Origin: Cognatundibacterium oligocarboniphilum
GTDB lineage: Bacteria; Pseudomonadota; Gammaproteobacteria; Burkholderiales; Burkholderiaceae_D
Length of the DNA stretch: 64,000 nt
Reading direction: 5' to 3'
NCBI RefSeq assembly: GCF_013377855.1
Contig: NZ_JABXYJ010000004.1
Coordinates: 186,001 to 250,000, forward strand
Below the pieces are notes generated by a model. It was not told the DNA's origin. It saw only the letters and a list, made by a program, of their open reading frames with translations, and ran no database searches. Shown here in pieces: positions 19,328 to 28,452 of the stretch. Position 1 is the first letter of the stretch. Every line of letters starts with the position of its first letter. A program made the translations under genes and the position numbers.

Positions 19328-19723
19328 ACTGCGCTCCGTTTTTGGTTTAATTAGATCATGACTCGTTAGCAAATATATTTTCAGTGCCAACGCCAGAATG
19401 GTGTGAATTGAGTCAATTCGGCGCGTAGCTTACCACGATGAAAAACTCATAAAGAAAGACATATGCTGCGACGCAGCAAAATGTATGCCAGGAGTGCTGG
19501 AATCAAGCGTCATCAGGACTTTGAAGCCAGTTTGCCCTGCAACCGGACTGTTGTATGGTGTGCACGGTCAGCCGGAAAAACCGGCAAACCGGACGGCTAC
19601 CTGAGCGATGCGGTCTGACTGAAAGATTTTGGTGCAGCCAGGTACGGTGCTATGCTTTGCTCTGAGCGGCAGGGGACTGCCACGCGATATGATTCAAATT
19701 TCCATCATTTTCATTTTCCGGAG
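19328..19723. promoter_or_regulatory. Divergent regulatory region with a 15-bp palindrome
   Basis: About 400 bases between the POT transporter and the S9 peptidase with no convincing ORF. It contains the palindrome TGCTGCG-A-CGCAGCA at 19464-19478, flanked by CATA and TGTATG, which is a candidate operator. Promoters for both genes should lie here. Confidence 0.45.
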
Positions 19724-22216
19724 ATGCATTTGCTGTTAACCCGAAAAACGCCTGTGCTGCTGATGACAGCGCTGGCACTGTTCGCCGTTTCGCCAGTCTC
19801 CAGCCTGGCGACCAATGCCGCCGGCACTGCACAGACGGTGGAGCCCGGTGGATACCGGTTGCCGCCACCGGAATTGCAGGCGATTGTGGATGCGCCGCGC
19901 GGACCGCTATTCAAGCTGGGGCCACAGAAAAAAAATGCCCTGCTGATCAGTCTGCCAGGTTTGCCCGGGATTGCCGAAGTGGCGCAGCCCGAACTGCGGC
20001 TGGCCGGCCTGCGTATCAATCCACGTACCCGCGCTGCCAGCCAGTTTGATTTCGGTACCGGTTTAAGTCTGCTCGATATTCAGACCGGCCAGATGCGCGA
20101 AGTCAGCGGCCTGCCCGCCAGGGCGCGGATTGCCGAAACGCTGTGGTCGCCGGACGAACGCTGGGTCGCGTTCAGCCGCTGGACCGACGACGGCGTCGAA
20201 TTATGGCTGTTGGATGTGCGCAGGGCGGCCGCGCGCCGCCTCATCACTGAGCGGCTGAATGCGGTTACCAGCGCCGGATTCAGCTGGTGCAGCGGTTCGG
20301 AACAGTTGTTTGTGCGTCTGGTGCCGTCGCGTCAGCAGCCGCTGCCGCCGGCAGCGCAGATTCCGGCAGGGCCGAACGCGCTGGAAAGTAAGGGCGGCCG
20401 GCTGACGCAGAACCGGACTTATCCCGATATGCTGAAAACGCCGGCGGATGCCGATCTGCTGGACTGGCAACTGCAGACCCAGCTGGCTTTGGTCAGTCTG
20501 CAGGGACAGGTACGCCGCACCGGTCCGGTGATGACGCTGAGCAAGGCGCAGGTGTCGCCCGATGGCAGGCTGATCCTAGCCACCCGGTTGCGCCGGCCGT
20601 ATTCCACCACCTTGCCGATCGACCGGTTTGGTCAGCTGGTCGAGCTGTGGAGCGATACCGGGAAAAAAATCAGAACTGTGGCAGAACGACCCATGCGTGA
20701 GCGTCTCCCGGCCGGGAATGATGCTGTCCAGGCCGGACCGCGTGATTTTGGCTGGCGGCATGACAAGCCGGCGACGCTTTATTGGCTGGAAGCGCAGGCG
20801 GGTGGCGACCCGGAGGTGCATGCTCGGGTGCATGACGTGATTTTCCAGCAGGCCGCGCCGTTCGACAGTCCACCGCAAAAACTCATGGAACTGGCCTGGC
20901 GCTTTGGCAGCATCCAGTGGGGCAGCGATCAGCTGGCGCTGGTGACGGAAAACTGGTGGAAGTCGCGCGATACCCGCACCTGGCGTATCCGTCCCGGTGT
21001 GCCGGATGCCAAGCCGGAATTGCTGTTCAGCCGCAAATCGGAAGACCAGTATGCGCATCCCGGCAATCCGGTGATGCAGGTCAATGCCGCCGGGCGTTCC
21101 GTGTTGCGGACCAGTCCCGATGAGAGGGCGATTTTCCTGACCGGTGCCGGCGCCAGTCCGGAAGGCGACCGGCCGTTTCTGGACCGTTATGACCTGAGCA
21201 CGAAACAGGCGATACGGCTGTTCCGTTCCCAGGCGCCGTATTACGAAGAAGTGATTGCCGTACTCAACGACAAGGGTAGCAGCGTGATCACCAGCCGCGA
21301 ATCGAATGAGGAGCGGCCGAATTTTTATGTGCGCGATCTGGCTGGCGGCGAAGCGCCGCGTGCGCTGACCCAGTTTGCGCATCCGTTGCCGCAGTTGCGC
21401 GGCGTGAAAAAGCAGCAGATCCGCTACGAGCGGGAAGACGGAGTGGATCTGAGCGCCACCCTGTATCTGCCGCCCGGCTATGATCCGAAACGGGACGGCC
21501 CGCGTCCGGTGCTGATGTGGGCATATCCGCGTGAATTCAAGACCGCCGAAGCCGCCGGGCAGGTAGCCGGCTCGCCGTACCGGTTCAATCGGATTTCCTA
21601 CAACGGGCCGCAGGTGATGCTGGCGCGCGGCTATGTGGTGCTGGATGGCCCGACGATGCCGATCATCGGCGAGGGCAAAAAAGAGCCGAATGACACGTAT
21701 CTGGAACAGCTGAAAATGAGCGCCGAGGCAGCGATCGAAGAAGTGGTGCGGCTCGGTGTGGCCGACCGCAACCGGATTGCGATCGGCGGCCACAGCTACG
21801 GCGCTTTCATGACCGCCAACCTGCTGACGCATACCCGCCTGTTCCGGGCCGGTATTGCACGTTCCGGCGCGTATAACCGCACCCTGACGCCGTTTGGTTT
21901 TCAGTCGGAAGACCGGAATTTCTGGCAGGCGCGCAAGACGTACCAGGACATATCGCCATTTAATTTTGCCAACCAGATTAAAGATCCGCTTCTGTTGATT
22001 CATGGCGAACAGGATAACAACAGCGGCACGTTTCCGATCCAGAGCGAACGCATGTATCAGGCACTGCAGGGGCTGGGCGCCGTCACACGGCTGGTGATGC
22101 TGCCCAACGAAAGTCACAGCTACCGCGCCCGCGAGTCGATCCTGCACATGCTGTGGGAGCAGGATCGCTGGCTGGATCTGTATGTGAAAAACGCCAAAGG
22201 TGAGGCGGGGAACTGA
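19724..22216 (+). CDS. Exported S9 prolyl-oligopeptidase-family peptidase, glutamyl endopeptidase-like
   Basis: About 830 residues: an N-terminal signal peptide (MHLLLTRKTPVLLMTALALF), a long region likely to form a beta propeller, and a C-terminal alpha/beta hydrolase domain. Catalytic residues are visible as the serine in GGHSYGAFM, the aspartate in HGEQDNNSGTFP and the histidine in NESHSYRARESI. These stretches resemble the plant chloroplast glutamyl endopeptidase group more than classical prolyl oligopeptidase. GGAG directly abuts the ATG at 19724, so TTG 19730, six bases further, may be the true start. Probably periplasmic, cleaving peptides for uptake by the divergent POT transporter. 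Confidence 0.87.
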   Translation: MHLLLTRKTPVLLMTALALFAVSPVSSLATNAAGTAQTVEPGGYRLPPPELQAIVDAPRGPLFKLGPQKKNALLISLPGLPGIAEVAQPELRLAGLRINPRTRAASQFDFGTGLSLLDIQTGQMREVSGLPARARIAETLWSPDERWVAFSRWTDDGVELWLLDVRRAAARRLITERLNAVTSAGFSWCSGSEQLFVRLVPSRQQPLPPAAQIPAGPNALESKGGRLTQNRTYPDMLKTPADADLLDWQLQTQLALVSLQGQVRRTGPVMTLSKAQVSPDGRLILATRLRRPYSTTLPIDRFGQLVELWSDTGKKIRTVAERPMRERLPAGNDAVQAGPRDFGWRHDKPATLYWLEAQAGGDPEVHARVHDVIFQQAAPFDSPPQKLMELAWRFGSIQWGSDQLALVTENWWKSRDTRTWRIRPGVPDAKPELLFSRKSEDQYAHPGNPVMQVNAAGRSVLRTSPDERAIFLTGAGASPEGDRPFLDRYDLSTKQAIRLFRSQAPYYEEVIAVLNDKGSSVITSRESNEERPNFYVRDLAGGEAPRALTQFAHPLPQLRGVKKQQIRYEREDGVDLSATLYLPPGYDPKRDGPRPVLMWAYPREFKTAEAAGQVAGSPYRFNRISYNGPQVMLARGYVVLDGPTMPIIGEGKKEPNDTYLEQLKMSAEAAIEEVVRLGVADRNRIAIGGHSYGAFMTANLLTHTRLFRAGIARSGAYNRTLTPFGFQSEDRNFWQARKTYQDISPFNFANQIKDPLLLIHGEQDNNSGTFPIQSERMYQALQGLGAVTRLVMLPNESHSYRARESILHMLWEQDRWLDLYVKNAKGEAGN

Positions 22217-22369
22217 GGCTGCGCACCGTGCCTGCGGTCCGGATGCGGCAGATCAGGAAGTTTTGCCGGCAAAGAAAATTCTGGCAGGATGTTGCTTTCT
22301 TTGTCTTTTTTCACCTTTCCGGAAAATTTGCATTAAGATGCAAAAAGCTTTTCTTTCTACAGGTTTCTT

Positions 22370-22819
22370 ATGCTCAAAGCGGTCATTCTGGATGCCAATG
22401 CCGTCGCCCGTAACCTGCTGACCTCGGTGTTGAACAACGGCGGGCATGAAGTGGTAGGCGACGCCAATCTGGCGCCCGCCAGTCTGGCGCGGGTGATCAA
22501 ACTCAAACCGCAGATCATCTGCATTGACATCGGCGAGGCGAATGAGGAAGGCATGCTGCTGATCGACCAGCTGCGTGCAGACCTGCCGAAATCTCTGGTG
22601 TTCATGGTCTCGGCAACCATTGACGCGGCGACGTTGCAGGCAGCGCACCGGCGCGGTGTGCATGGGTTCATCGTCAAACCGTTCAATTCCGTTGCCGTGC
22701 TGGCGTCTATTCGCAACACCATCCTGCGCATCGCCCGCCAGCAAAAGGCGGCCACGCAGCTTGCCGTACCGGAATCAGAAGCGTCTTTACCGCCAGCCGG
22801 GCGTCAGTCCCATTCCTGA
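22370..22819 (+). CDS. Single-domain response regulator
   Basis: A 149-residue CheY-like receiver with no output domain. The phosphorylation site is D53 (ICIDIGE), with S81 in the switch position and K103 in IVKPF. The usual acidic pair near the N-terminus is reduced to LDAN, so one magnesium ligand seems to be missing. The last 25 residues are a disordered tail. It lies 108 bases before the LytS/LytTR pair and may belong to the same signalling group, but its kinase is not identifiable. Confidence 0.8.
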   Translation: MLKAVILDANAVARNLLTSVLNNGGHEVVGDANLAPASLARVIKLKPQIICIDIGEANEEGMLLIDQLRADLPKSLVFMVSATIDAATLQAAHRRGVHGFIVKPFNSVAVLASIRNTILRIARQQKAATQLAVPESEASLPPAGRQSHS

Positions 22820-22927
22820 CTGATCCGGTGAAAACAAGCGTTTATCCCCTGAAGCGCTGTTTCGTCGCGTCGCCCACCCGTTGCCGCTGATCGTTGCGTA
22901 GACTGAGCGCTTCTGAGGGAAATCATC

Positions 22928-24298
22928 ATGACTGACAGCACTATTTCAGCGTCACACACATCGGAGCACGATCAGCCTTTACCGACGGAAGTGGCGGCAA
23001 AGAGCGAATTCTGGCTGACCCGCGCCCGCAACTATCCCGTATTTTCGCGAACCTGGTATCGCTACCGTGCGATTGCCTGGCTCGGCACCCTGGTTCCGGT
23101 GATGCTTTATTTGCTCTCGGTGCCTCTGGTGCGCGGCAGCGACTGGCGACCGATGTTTATTTCATGGGTGCCGCTGGCAATTGCTGGCACCAGTTTTCAT
23201 CTGGTCGGGCCGGCATTGGCAGTCTGGGTCAGACAGCGCGCCTATCCTGAGAAGAAGGAATGGCACGGTCTGGTGTTGGCAATCGTGATGGGCATGATAT
23301 TCAGCCTGGGCATATTTAGCCTGTCCCGCGAGCTGACCCAGAATATGCTGCATCAGCATGTCCCGGTATTGACTGCCTTGAAAATGAATAGCAGAGGTAT
23401 TTCCATTGAAAAGCAGGGGGATATTTTTGCTGAGGAAACACAAACGCATGTGATCAGCGATGCCTTCCGCGATTTCTGGAAAGGATTTCAGGATGGCTAT
23501 CACGGTCATGCGTCCAATGTGCCGGAAACGGCGCTACCGGATGATTTCTGGCAGGGATTCTATATTGGATTACTGATTTCAGGGCTCAGTATTTTTATTG
23601 GCGGCGGCTATGACTTATGGCTGTTCTCCAGACAGAGAAACATGCTCAAGGCAGCGAACAGTCAGCGTGAAGCCGAACGGGCGAAGGCGATCCAGCGCGA
23701 AGCCGAGCTGCGGCTGTCGGTGCTGGTGGCGCAGGTGGAGCCGCATTTTCTGTTCAATACGCTGGCTGGCGTGCGTTCCGCGATTGCGACCGAACCGGAA
23801 CGGGCGGTCAGCATTGTCGATCATCTGGTGGATTATCTGCGCGCTACCATTCCACAGTTACGCGATGACGGCAGCTCGGTGCAGGCACGCCTGAAAAAAC
23901 AGCTGGATGCGGCCAGGTCTTATCTGAGCCTGATGCAGGCCCGCATTCCGCGTCTGAGCTTCAGTGTCGAGAGCGATCTGGATGATGCTGCGGTGCCGCC
24001 GCTGATGCTGATCTCGCTGGTGGAAAACGCCGTCAAGCATGGTGTGGAACCCAAGGTCGGCGCGGCGCATATCCGCATCACGGCGCGCCGCAGCGTGGAG
24101 CAGGGCGCGCCGGTGCTGGAGCTGCGGGTCGAAGACGACGGCGTCGGTTTCGGCGGCAGCAGCAGCGGCAGCGGAATCGGGCTGGCAAATATCCACGAAC
24201 GACTGGCTTCGATGTACGGTAACCGGGCTGCGCTGGTGTTAAAGGCGCGTCCGGCAGGCGGTGTCGCAGCGATCATCACACTGCCGCTGGAAGCATGA
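22928..24298 (+). CDS. LytS/YehU-type membrane sensor histidine kinase
   Basis: A 456-residue kinase with four likely membrane helices (about 50-68, 77-101, 115-133 and 209-228) and a roughly 75-residue extracytoplasmic loop between the third and fourth. The cytoplasmic part has the family motif QVEPHFLFNTLAG with phospho-accepting H273, then an ATPase domain with SLVENAVKHG and GSGIGLANIHERL. This is the histidine kinase class that pairs with LytTR regulators, and such a gene follows 33 bases later. The loop probably senses a small molecule, unidentified. Confidence 0.9.
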   Translation: MTDSTISASHTSEHDQPLPTEVAAKSEFWLTRARNYPVFSRTWYRYRAIAWLGTLVPVMLYLLSVPLVRGSDWRPMFISWVPLAIAGTSFHLVGPALAVWVRQRAYPEKKEWHGLVLAIVMGMIFSLGIFSLSRELTQNMLHQHVPVLTALKMNSRGISIEKQGDIFAEETQTHVISDAFRDFWKGFQDGYHGHASNVPETALPDDFWQGFYIGLLISGLSIFIGGGYDLWLFSRQRNMLKAANSQREAERAKAIQREAELRLSVLVAQVEPHFLFNTLAGVRSAIATEPERAVSIVDHLVDYLRATIPQLRDDGSSVQARLKKQLDAARSYLSLMQARIPRLSFSVESDLDDAAVPPLMLISLVENAVKHGVEPKVGAAHIRITARRSVEQGAPVLELRVEDDGVGFGGSSSGSGIGLANIHERLASMYGNRAALVLKARPAGGVAAIITLPLEA

Positions 24299-24331
24299 GT
24301 TCTGATACGAAGAAAATAAGGAGAACAAAGC

Positions 24332-25087
24332 ATGATCACTGCCGTGATTGCAGAAGACGAAGATTTACCGCGCAAGGAACTGTGCCGCATGCTGGACGCG
24401 TTGTGGCCGGAGCTGCAAATTGTGGCGGAATGCGAACACGGCGCCGATGCGCTGGAGGCGATTCACCGGCATCAGCCCGATGTGGCGTTTCTCGATATCC
24501 GCATGCCGGGCATGTCGGGACTGGACGTGGCACATGCGGTCAAAGGCCGTTGTCATGCGGTGTTCACCACTGCCTACGACAGCTATGCGATGGATGCCTT
24601 TGCCGCCGGAGCGATTGATTATCTGCTGAAGCCGGTTGCCCAGCCGCGGCTGGCGGAAGCGATTGAACGGCTCAAGGCGCGGCTCGCCAGCAAACAGGCA
24701 GCGCCGGATATCAGTCAGTTGATGGCTGAGCTTGACAAGCGTATCCGCGGGCAGGCGGCAGAGCGCATCCGCTGGATCAGCGCGAGCGTCGGCGACACCA
24801 TCAAGATGTTCCCGGTGGAGAAAATCCTGTTTTTCAGTTCGGATGAAAAATACACCCGCGTCGTCAGTGCGCAGGACGAAGCGCATGTCCGCAAGCCGCT
24901 GAAGGAGTTGCTGGACGGCCTCGATCACGATCAGTTCTGGCAGATCCATCGCGGCACCGTGGTGCGCGCCGACGCGATTGCACGCGCCCAGCGCGACGAC
25001 ATGGGGCGCTATATCGTAGAGCTGCATGGCAGTCCTGAAAAACTGCGCGTCAGTCAGGCATACGTCTGGCGTTTCAAACCGATGTAA
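24332..25087 (+). CDS. LytTR-family response regulator
   Basis: A 251-residue transcription factor. The receiver domain has the acidic pocket AEDED, phosphorylated D55 (FLDIRMPGM), threonines in FTTAYD and the lysine in LLKPV. The C-terminal LytTR DNA-binding domain starts near residue 145, with FSSDEKYTRVV and FWQIHRGTVV. It is co-transcribed with the upstream LytS-type kinase. Its target genes cannot be read here; the transporter genes on either side are reasonable candidates. Confidence 0.92.
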   Translation: MITAVIAEDEDLPRKELCRMLDALWPELQIVAECEHGADALEAIHRHQPDVAFLDIRMPGMSGLDVAHAVKGRCHAVFTTAYDSYAMDAFAAGAIDYLLKPVAQPRLAEAIERLKARLASKQAAPDISQLMAELDKRIRGQAAERIRWISASVGDTIKMFPVEKILFFSSDEKYTRVVSAQDEAHVRKPLKELLDGLDHDQFWQIHRGTVVRADAIARAQRDDMGRYIVELHGSPEKLRVSQAYVWRFKPM

Positions 25088-25196
25088 AACCCCGCCGCCG
25101 GATAACCGGATTGCGGCATCACCTGTCCGGAAGCGGCCAGCGGTGATTCGGCTTCTTTGTTAAGCTGATGCCCGGTTTTCATTTTCAGGGGATGGT

Positions 25197-26066
25197 ATGC
25201 GCGGTAGCGATCTGATGCGCCTGTTGGCGCTGGCGGCAATCTGGGGAGCATCATTTTTATTCATGCGGGTGGTAGCGCCGGTATTGGGCGCGTTGTGGAC
25301 GGCAGAAATCCGCGTCACGCTGGCAACCCTGGCGCTGATGCTGTATATGCTGGCCAGCCGCAAACCCTTGCAGCCCGGACAGAACTGGCGCGCTTATCTG
25401 GTGCTGGGTACGGTCAATTCGGCGTTGCCGTTTGTGATGTATTCCTTTGCCGCGATTCATATGCCCGCCGGCTATTCCGCGATTGTGAATGCGACCAGTC
25501 CCTTGTGGGGAGCAGTGATGGGGGCGCTGTTCCTCGACGAGCGCTTCACCCCGCGTAAGGTGCTGGGCATGGCAGCTGGTGTGACGGGCGTTGCCCTGCT
25601 GGTGCGGCTGGGACCGGTGGAATTCAGCGGCACGCTGCTGCTGGCGGTGCTGGCCTGCGTCGGCGCCACGGTCTGCTACGCCTTGGCCGGGATTTACTCC
25701 AAAAAAGTGTCGGGCCAGATCAGTGCCATGCAGATGGCAACCGGCTCGCAGCTCGGGGCGGCAGCGGTATTAATGCCTTTCATGGCGCTGACACCGCTGC
25801 AGGCGGTGCCGCCCATGCCGGTCGTGCTGGCGGCAGCAGCGCTGGCACTGTTGTGCAGCGCAGTGGCATATCTGATTTATTTCCGGCTGATGAGCGATGT
25901 CGGGCCGACCAAGGCGCTGACCGTGACTTTCCTGATCCCGCTGTTTGCGCTGTTGTGGGGCTATCTGTTTCTGGGCGAAGCCATCACTCTCAGCACGCTG
26001 GCCGGCTGCGCAGGCGTGGTGCTGGCGACATGGCTGGTGGTGTATGCGCCGAAAAGCGCGGCCTGA
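25197..26066 (+). CDS. EamA-family drug/metabolite transporter
   Basis: A 289-residue inner-membrane protein with about ten hydrophobic helices in two EamA repeats. Typical family stretches are AAIWGASFLFMRV near the start, AGYSAIVNATSPLWGAV at the end of repeat one and GPTKALTVTFLIPLFALLWG in repeat two. Members export amino acids or other metabolites; the substrate here is unknown. It lies 109 bases after the LytTR regulator on the same strand and is followed by a weak hairpin terminator. Confidence 0.88.
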   Translation: MRGSDLMRLLALAAIWGASFLFMRVVAPVLGALWTAEIRVTLATLALMLYMLASRKPLQPGQNWRAYLVLGTVNSALPFVMYSFAAIHMPAGYSAIVNATSPLWGAVMGALFLDERFTPRKVLGMAAGVTGVALLVRLGPVEFSGTLLLAVLACVGATVCYALAGIYSKKVSGQISAMQMATGSQLGAAAVLMPFMALTPLQAVPPMPVVLAAAALALLCSAVAYLIYFRLMSDVGPTKALTVTFLIPLFALLWGYLFLGEAITLSTLAGCAGVVLATWLVVYAPKSAA

Positions 26067-26102
26067 GTATCATCTGAATCGCTTTTAATGGTGAATATAC
26101 TC

Positions 26103-26136
26103 AGGGGGAGTATGTATAATCACCCCCTTGTTTTAT
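26103..26136 (+). terminator. Weak terminator after EamA gene
   Basis: AGGGGG at 26103-26108 can pair with CCCCCT at 26123-26128 around a 14-base loop, followed by TGTTTTATG. The same stretch holds ATACTC...GAGTAT dyad sequences whose role is unclear. Confidence 0.4.
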
Positions 26137-26178
26137 GAAGGCGTCAGCCTGTTTTTGGCAGATACTCCCTCATCAGAT

Positions 26179-26203
26179 AAAAAATGCCCGGACTGGCCGG
26201 GCA
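26179..26203 (-). terminator. Terminator for CocE-type hydrolase gene
   Basis: Read on the minus strand, TGCCCGG and CCGGGCA (26185-26191 and 26197-26203) form a seven-base stem followed by six T residues. Confidence 0.85.
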
Positions 26204-26288
26204 GGGTGGAGCAGAACAGCATAGTGCGGCGGGGCGCGTAAGGCACACCCACCGCATCAGCCGCTCCCCCCGGATTGCCGGGTGGTGA

Positions 26289-28268
26289 TTACGGTGCCGC
26301 AGCGGCATCCGGTGACGGCAGCACCCGCACCTTCAGGGCGCTGGCCTGGCCGCTGCTGTGATACACACGTTGCGTCGCTTTCACGAAGTCGCTGTCTTTG
26401 GCCTCAAAAATATTCGGCACAAACGTCTGCGGATTCCGGTCGATGAACGGGAACCAGCTCGACTGCACCTGCACCATGATGCGGTGACCGCGCTGGAAGG
26501 TGTGGAATACATCGTTGATGGCAAACTGTACCGGCGTCACCGCACCTGGCACGAAGGCTGTGGGCTTGTCAAAACCTTCGCGGTAGCGCGCACGGAACGG
26601 TTCGCCGCGCACCAGCGTCTGCTGATTGCCGCGATTCACGCTGCCGTCTTTCAGATCCGGCGGATTGAGGTCAATCAGCTTCACTACGAAGTCGGCATCG
26701 GTGCCGCTGGTGCTGACGAACAGGCTGGCTTGCAGCGGCCCTGCCAGCGTCACATCCTTGTCCAGCACCTCGCTCTGCCAGCTCAGCACATCGGGCCGGC
26801 GGCTGGCAAAGCGCTGGTCGGCGGCGATGTATTCCTTGCTCCAGCGCGTCATGATCTCGGTGGTGTACGGCACCGGTTTTTGCGGATCGCTGATGTATTC
26901 ATCAAATCCGCCGTCTTCACCGGCAGCCGGCGGCGTGAAGTTCAGGCGGCCGTTGGCATGAAAATACAGTGTCTGCTCGCGGCTGTCTTTCGGCGGCCAG
27001 CTGTCAAAGCTGCGCCAGCGGTTGGCGCCGGTTTCAAACATCCACGCTTCCGGCAGCACGGGTTGCTCGCCGTCTTTCAGGTAATGCCGGAAAAAAGCCA
27101 GCTCGACCGGCTGGTAATTTTTCACCGTCTTATAGCCGAAACCGGCATCGCCCACCCGGTCGCCATCGGTACGGGTCCAGCCGCCGTGCGTCCACGGGCC
27201 GACCACCAGCGTGTTACGGATGCCGGGGTTTTGCTTTTCAATAGCGCGGTAGGTTTGCAGCGGACCGTACAGGTCTTCGGTGTCATACCAGCCGCCCACG
27301 GTCAGCACGGCGGCCTTGATGTTTTTCAGATGCGGCAACAGGTTGCGGCTTTGCCAGAACTGGTCGTAATCCGGATGCGCGATGATATCGTTCCAGAACG
27401 GAATGCCGTTTTTAAAATGCAGCCGGTTCACGTTCGACAGTGGCCCCAGATCGAGGAAAAACTGATAACTATCCGGCGTGCCGAAAGGAAAATCTTTCCA
27501 GCCGCGCTGATCGGTCGGTTGCGGTCGCGGCTGGCCGAAATTGTAGAAAAATCCGAAGCCCATCTGCAGGTTGAACGCGCCGTTGCGATGCATGTCATCG
27601 CCGCGAAACCAGTCGGCAATCGGCGCCTGCGGCGATACCGCTTTCAGTGCCGGATGCGAATCAATCGCGCCGGCAGACGTGTAAAAACCGGGATAGGAAA
27701 TGCCCCATTGCCCGACCTTGCCGTTGTTGTGCGGAATATGTTTGACCAGCCAGTCGATGCTGTCGTAAGTATCCGAGCTTTCATCAATATCGGCACTGGA
27801 TTTCTTGACGTCGATATGGGGTCGCATGTTCACAAATTCGCCTTCCGACATATTGGTGCCGCGCACATCCTGAAACACGAAGATATAGCCTTCTTTTTCA
27901 TATTCGGCTGTCGGGCCGAGCTGGGTTTTGTAATTGTCGGCGCCATATGGTGCGACCGAATACGGGGTACGCACCAGCAGCATCGGATAGGTTTTTCTGG
28001 CGCTGGCATCCAGCGGCATGTATACCGCAGTAAACAGGGTTTTGCCGTCCCGCACCGGAATGCGGTATTCAAATTTGCTGTAATGCTCGCGGATGAATTC
28101 GGCTCGCTGTTTGAGCGCACTGGTCAGATCGTCGCTGCTGTTTCCCTGGCCTTGCACGGCAATGCTGGCTGCAGTGGCGGTAGTAGCGTTTGCTGCACCG
28201 GCTTGTGCGGTGAGGCCGGTGGCGAACAGCGTTGCCAGCAGCAACGCCAGCATACTTGGTCTGATCAT
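26289..28268 (-). CDS. Exported CocE/NonD family hydrolase (X-Pro dipeptidyl-peptidase S15 type)
   Basis: A 659-residue serine hydrolase with a signal peptide (MIRPSMLALLLATLFATGL). The catalytic domain shows the nucleophile motif WGISYPGFYT and a conserved VGGWYDTEDLYGP segment; the C-terminal half matches the jelly-roll domain shared by CocE, cephalosporin-acid esterases and X-Pro peptidases (ending with VQVQSSWFPFIDRNPQTF). Substrates may be acylated amino compounds or proline peptides; the family name alone does not decide. Probably periplasmic. Minus-strand gene with its own terminator. Confidence 0.9.
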   Translation of the reverse strand: MIRPSMLALLLATLFATGLTAQAGAANATTATAASIAVQGQGNSSDDLTSALKQRAEFIREHYSKFEYRIPVRDGKTLFTAVYMPLDASARKTYPMLLVRTPYSVAPYGADNYKTQLGPTAEYEKEGYIFVFQDVRGTNMSEGEFVNMRPHIDVKKSSADIDESSDTYDSIDWLVKHIPHNNGKVGQWGISYPGFYTSAGAIDSHPALKAVSPQAPIADWFRGDDMHRNGAFNLQMGFGFFYNFGQPRPQPTDQRGWKDFPFGTPDSYQFFLDLGPLSNVNRLHFKNGIPFWNDIIAHPDYDQFWQSRNLLPHLKNIKAAVLTVGGWYDTEDLYGPLQTYRAIEKQNPGIRNTLVVGPWTHGGWTRTDGDRVGDAGFGYKTVKNYQPVELAFFRHYLKDGEQPVLPEAWMFETGANRWRSFDSWPPKDSREQTLYFHANGRLNFTPPAAGEDGGFDEYISDPQKPVPYTTEIMTRWSKEYIAADQRFASRRPDVLSWQSEVLDKDVTLAGPLQASLFVSTSGTDADFVVKLIDLNPPDLKDGSVNRGNQQTLVRGEPFRARYREGFDKPTAFVPGAVTPVQFAINDVFHTFQRGHRIMVQVQSSWFPFIDRNPQTFVPNIFEAKDSDFVKATQRVYHSSGQASALKVRVLPSPDAAAAP

Positions 28269-28452
28269 GGTATTCCCCGTATTGTGATGGATGTTGTGCG
28301 TACCGGGCCGGCTGCGGCGGTTGCGCTGCTGTCATCCGGCGACATGGACTGATACAGCTGGCTTGGGCAAGCACCGGCGCGATAAGTTCCGCTGCCAGCA
28401 GGGTACCGGTTTTGCGCCGGCATGGCGGCGTGTCTGAGGCCCGTCACAGTGT

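Noticed and set aside
26358-28352. A 664-codon open frame antisense to the CocE-type hydrolase gene
   Set aside because: It mirrors the codon pattern of a clear gene with signal peptide and catalytic motif on the other strand; its translation has no domain character.
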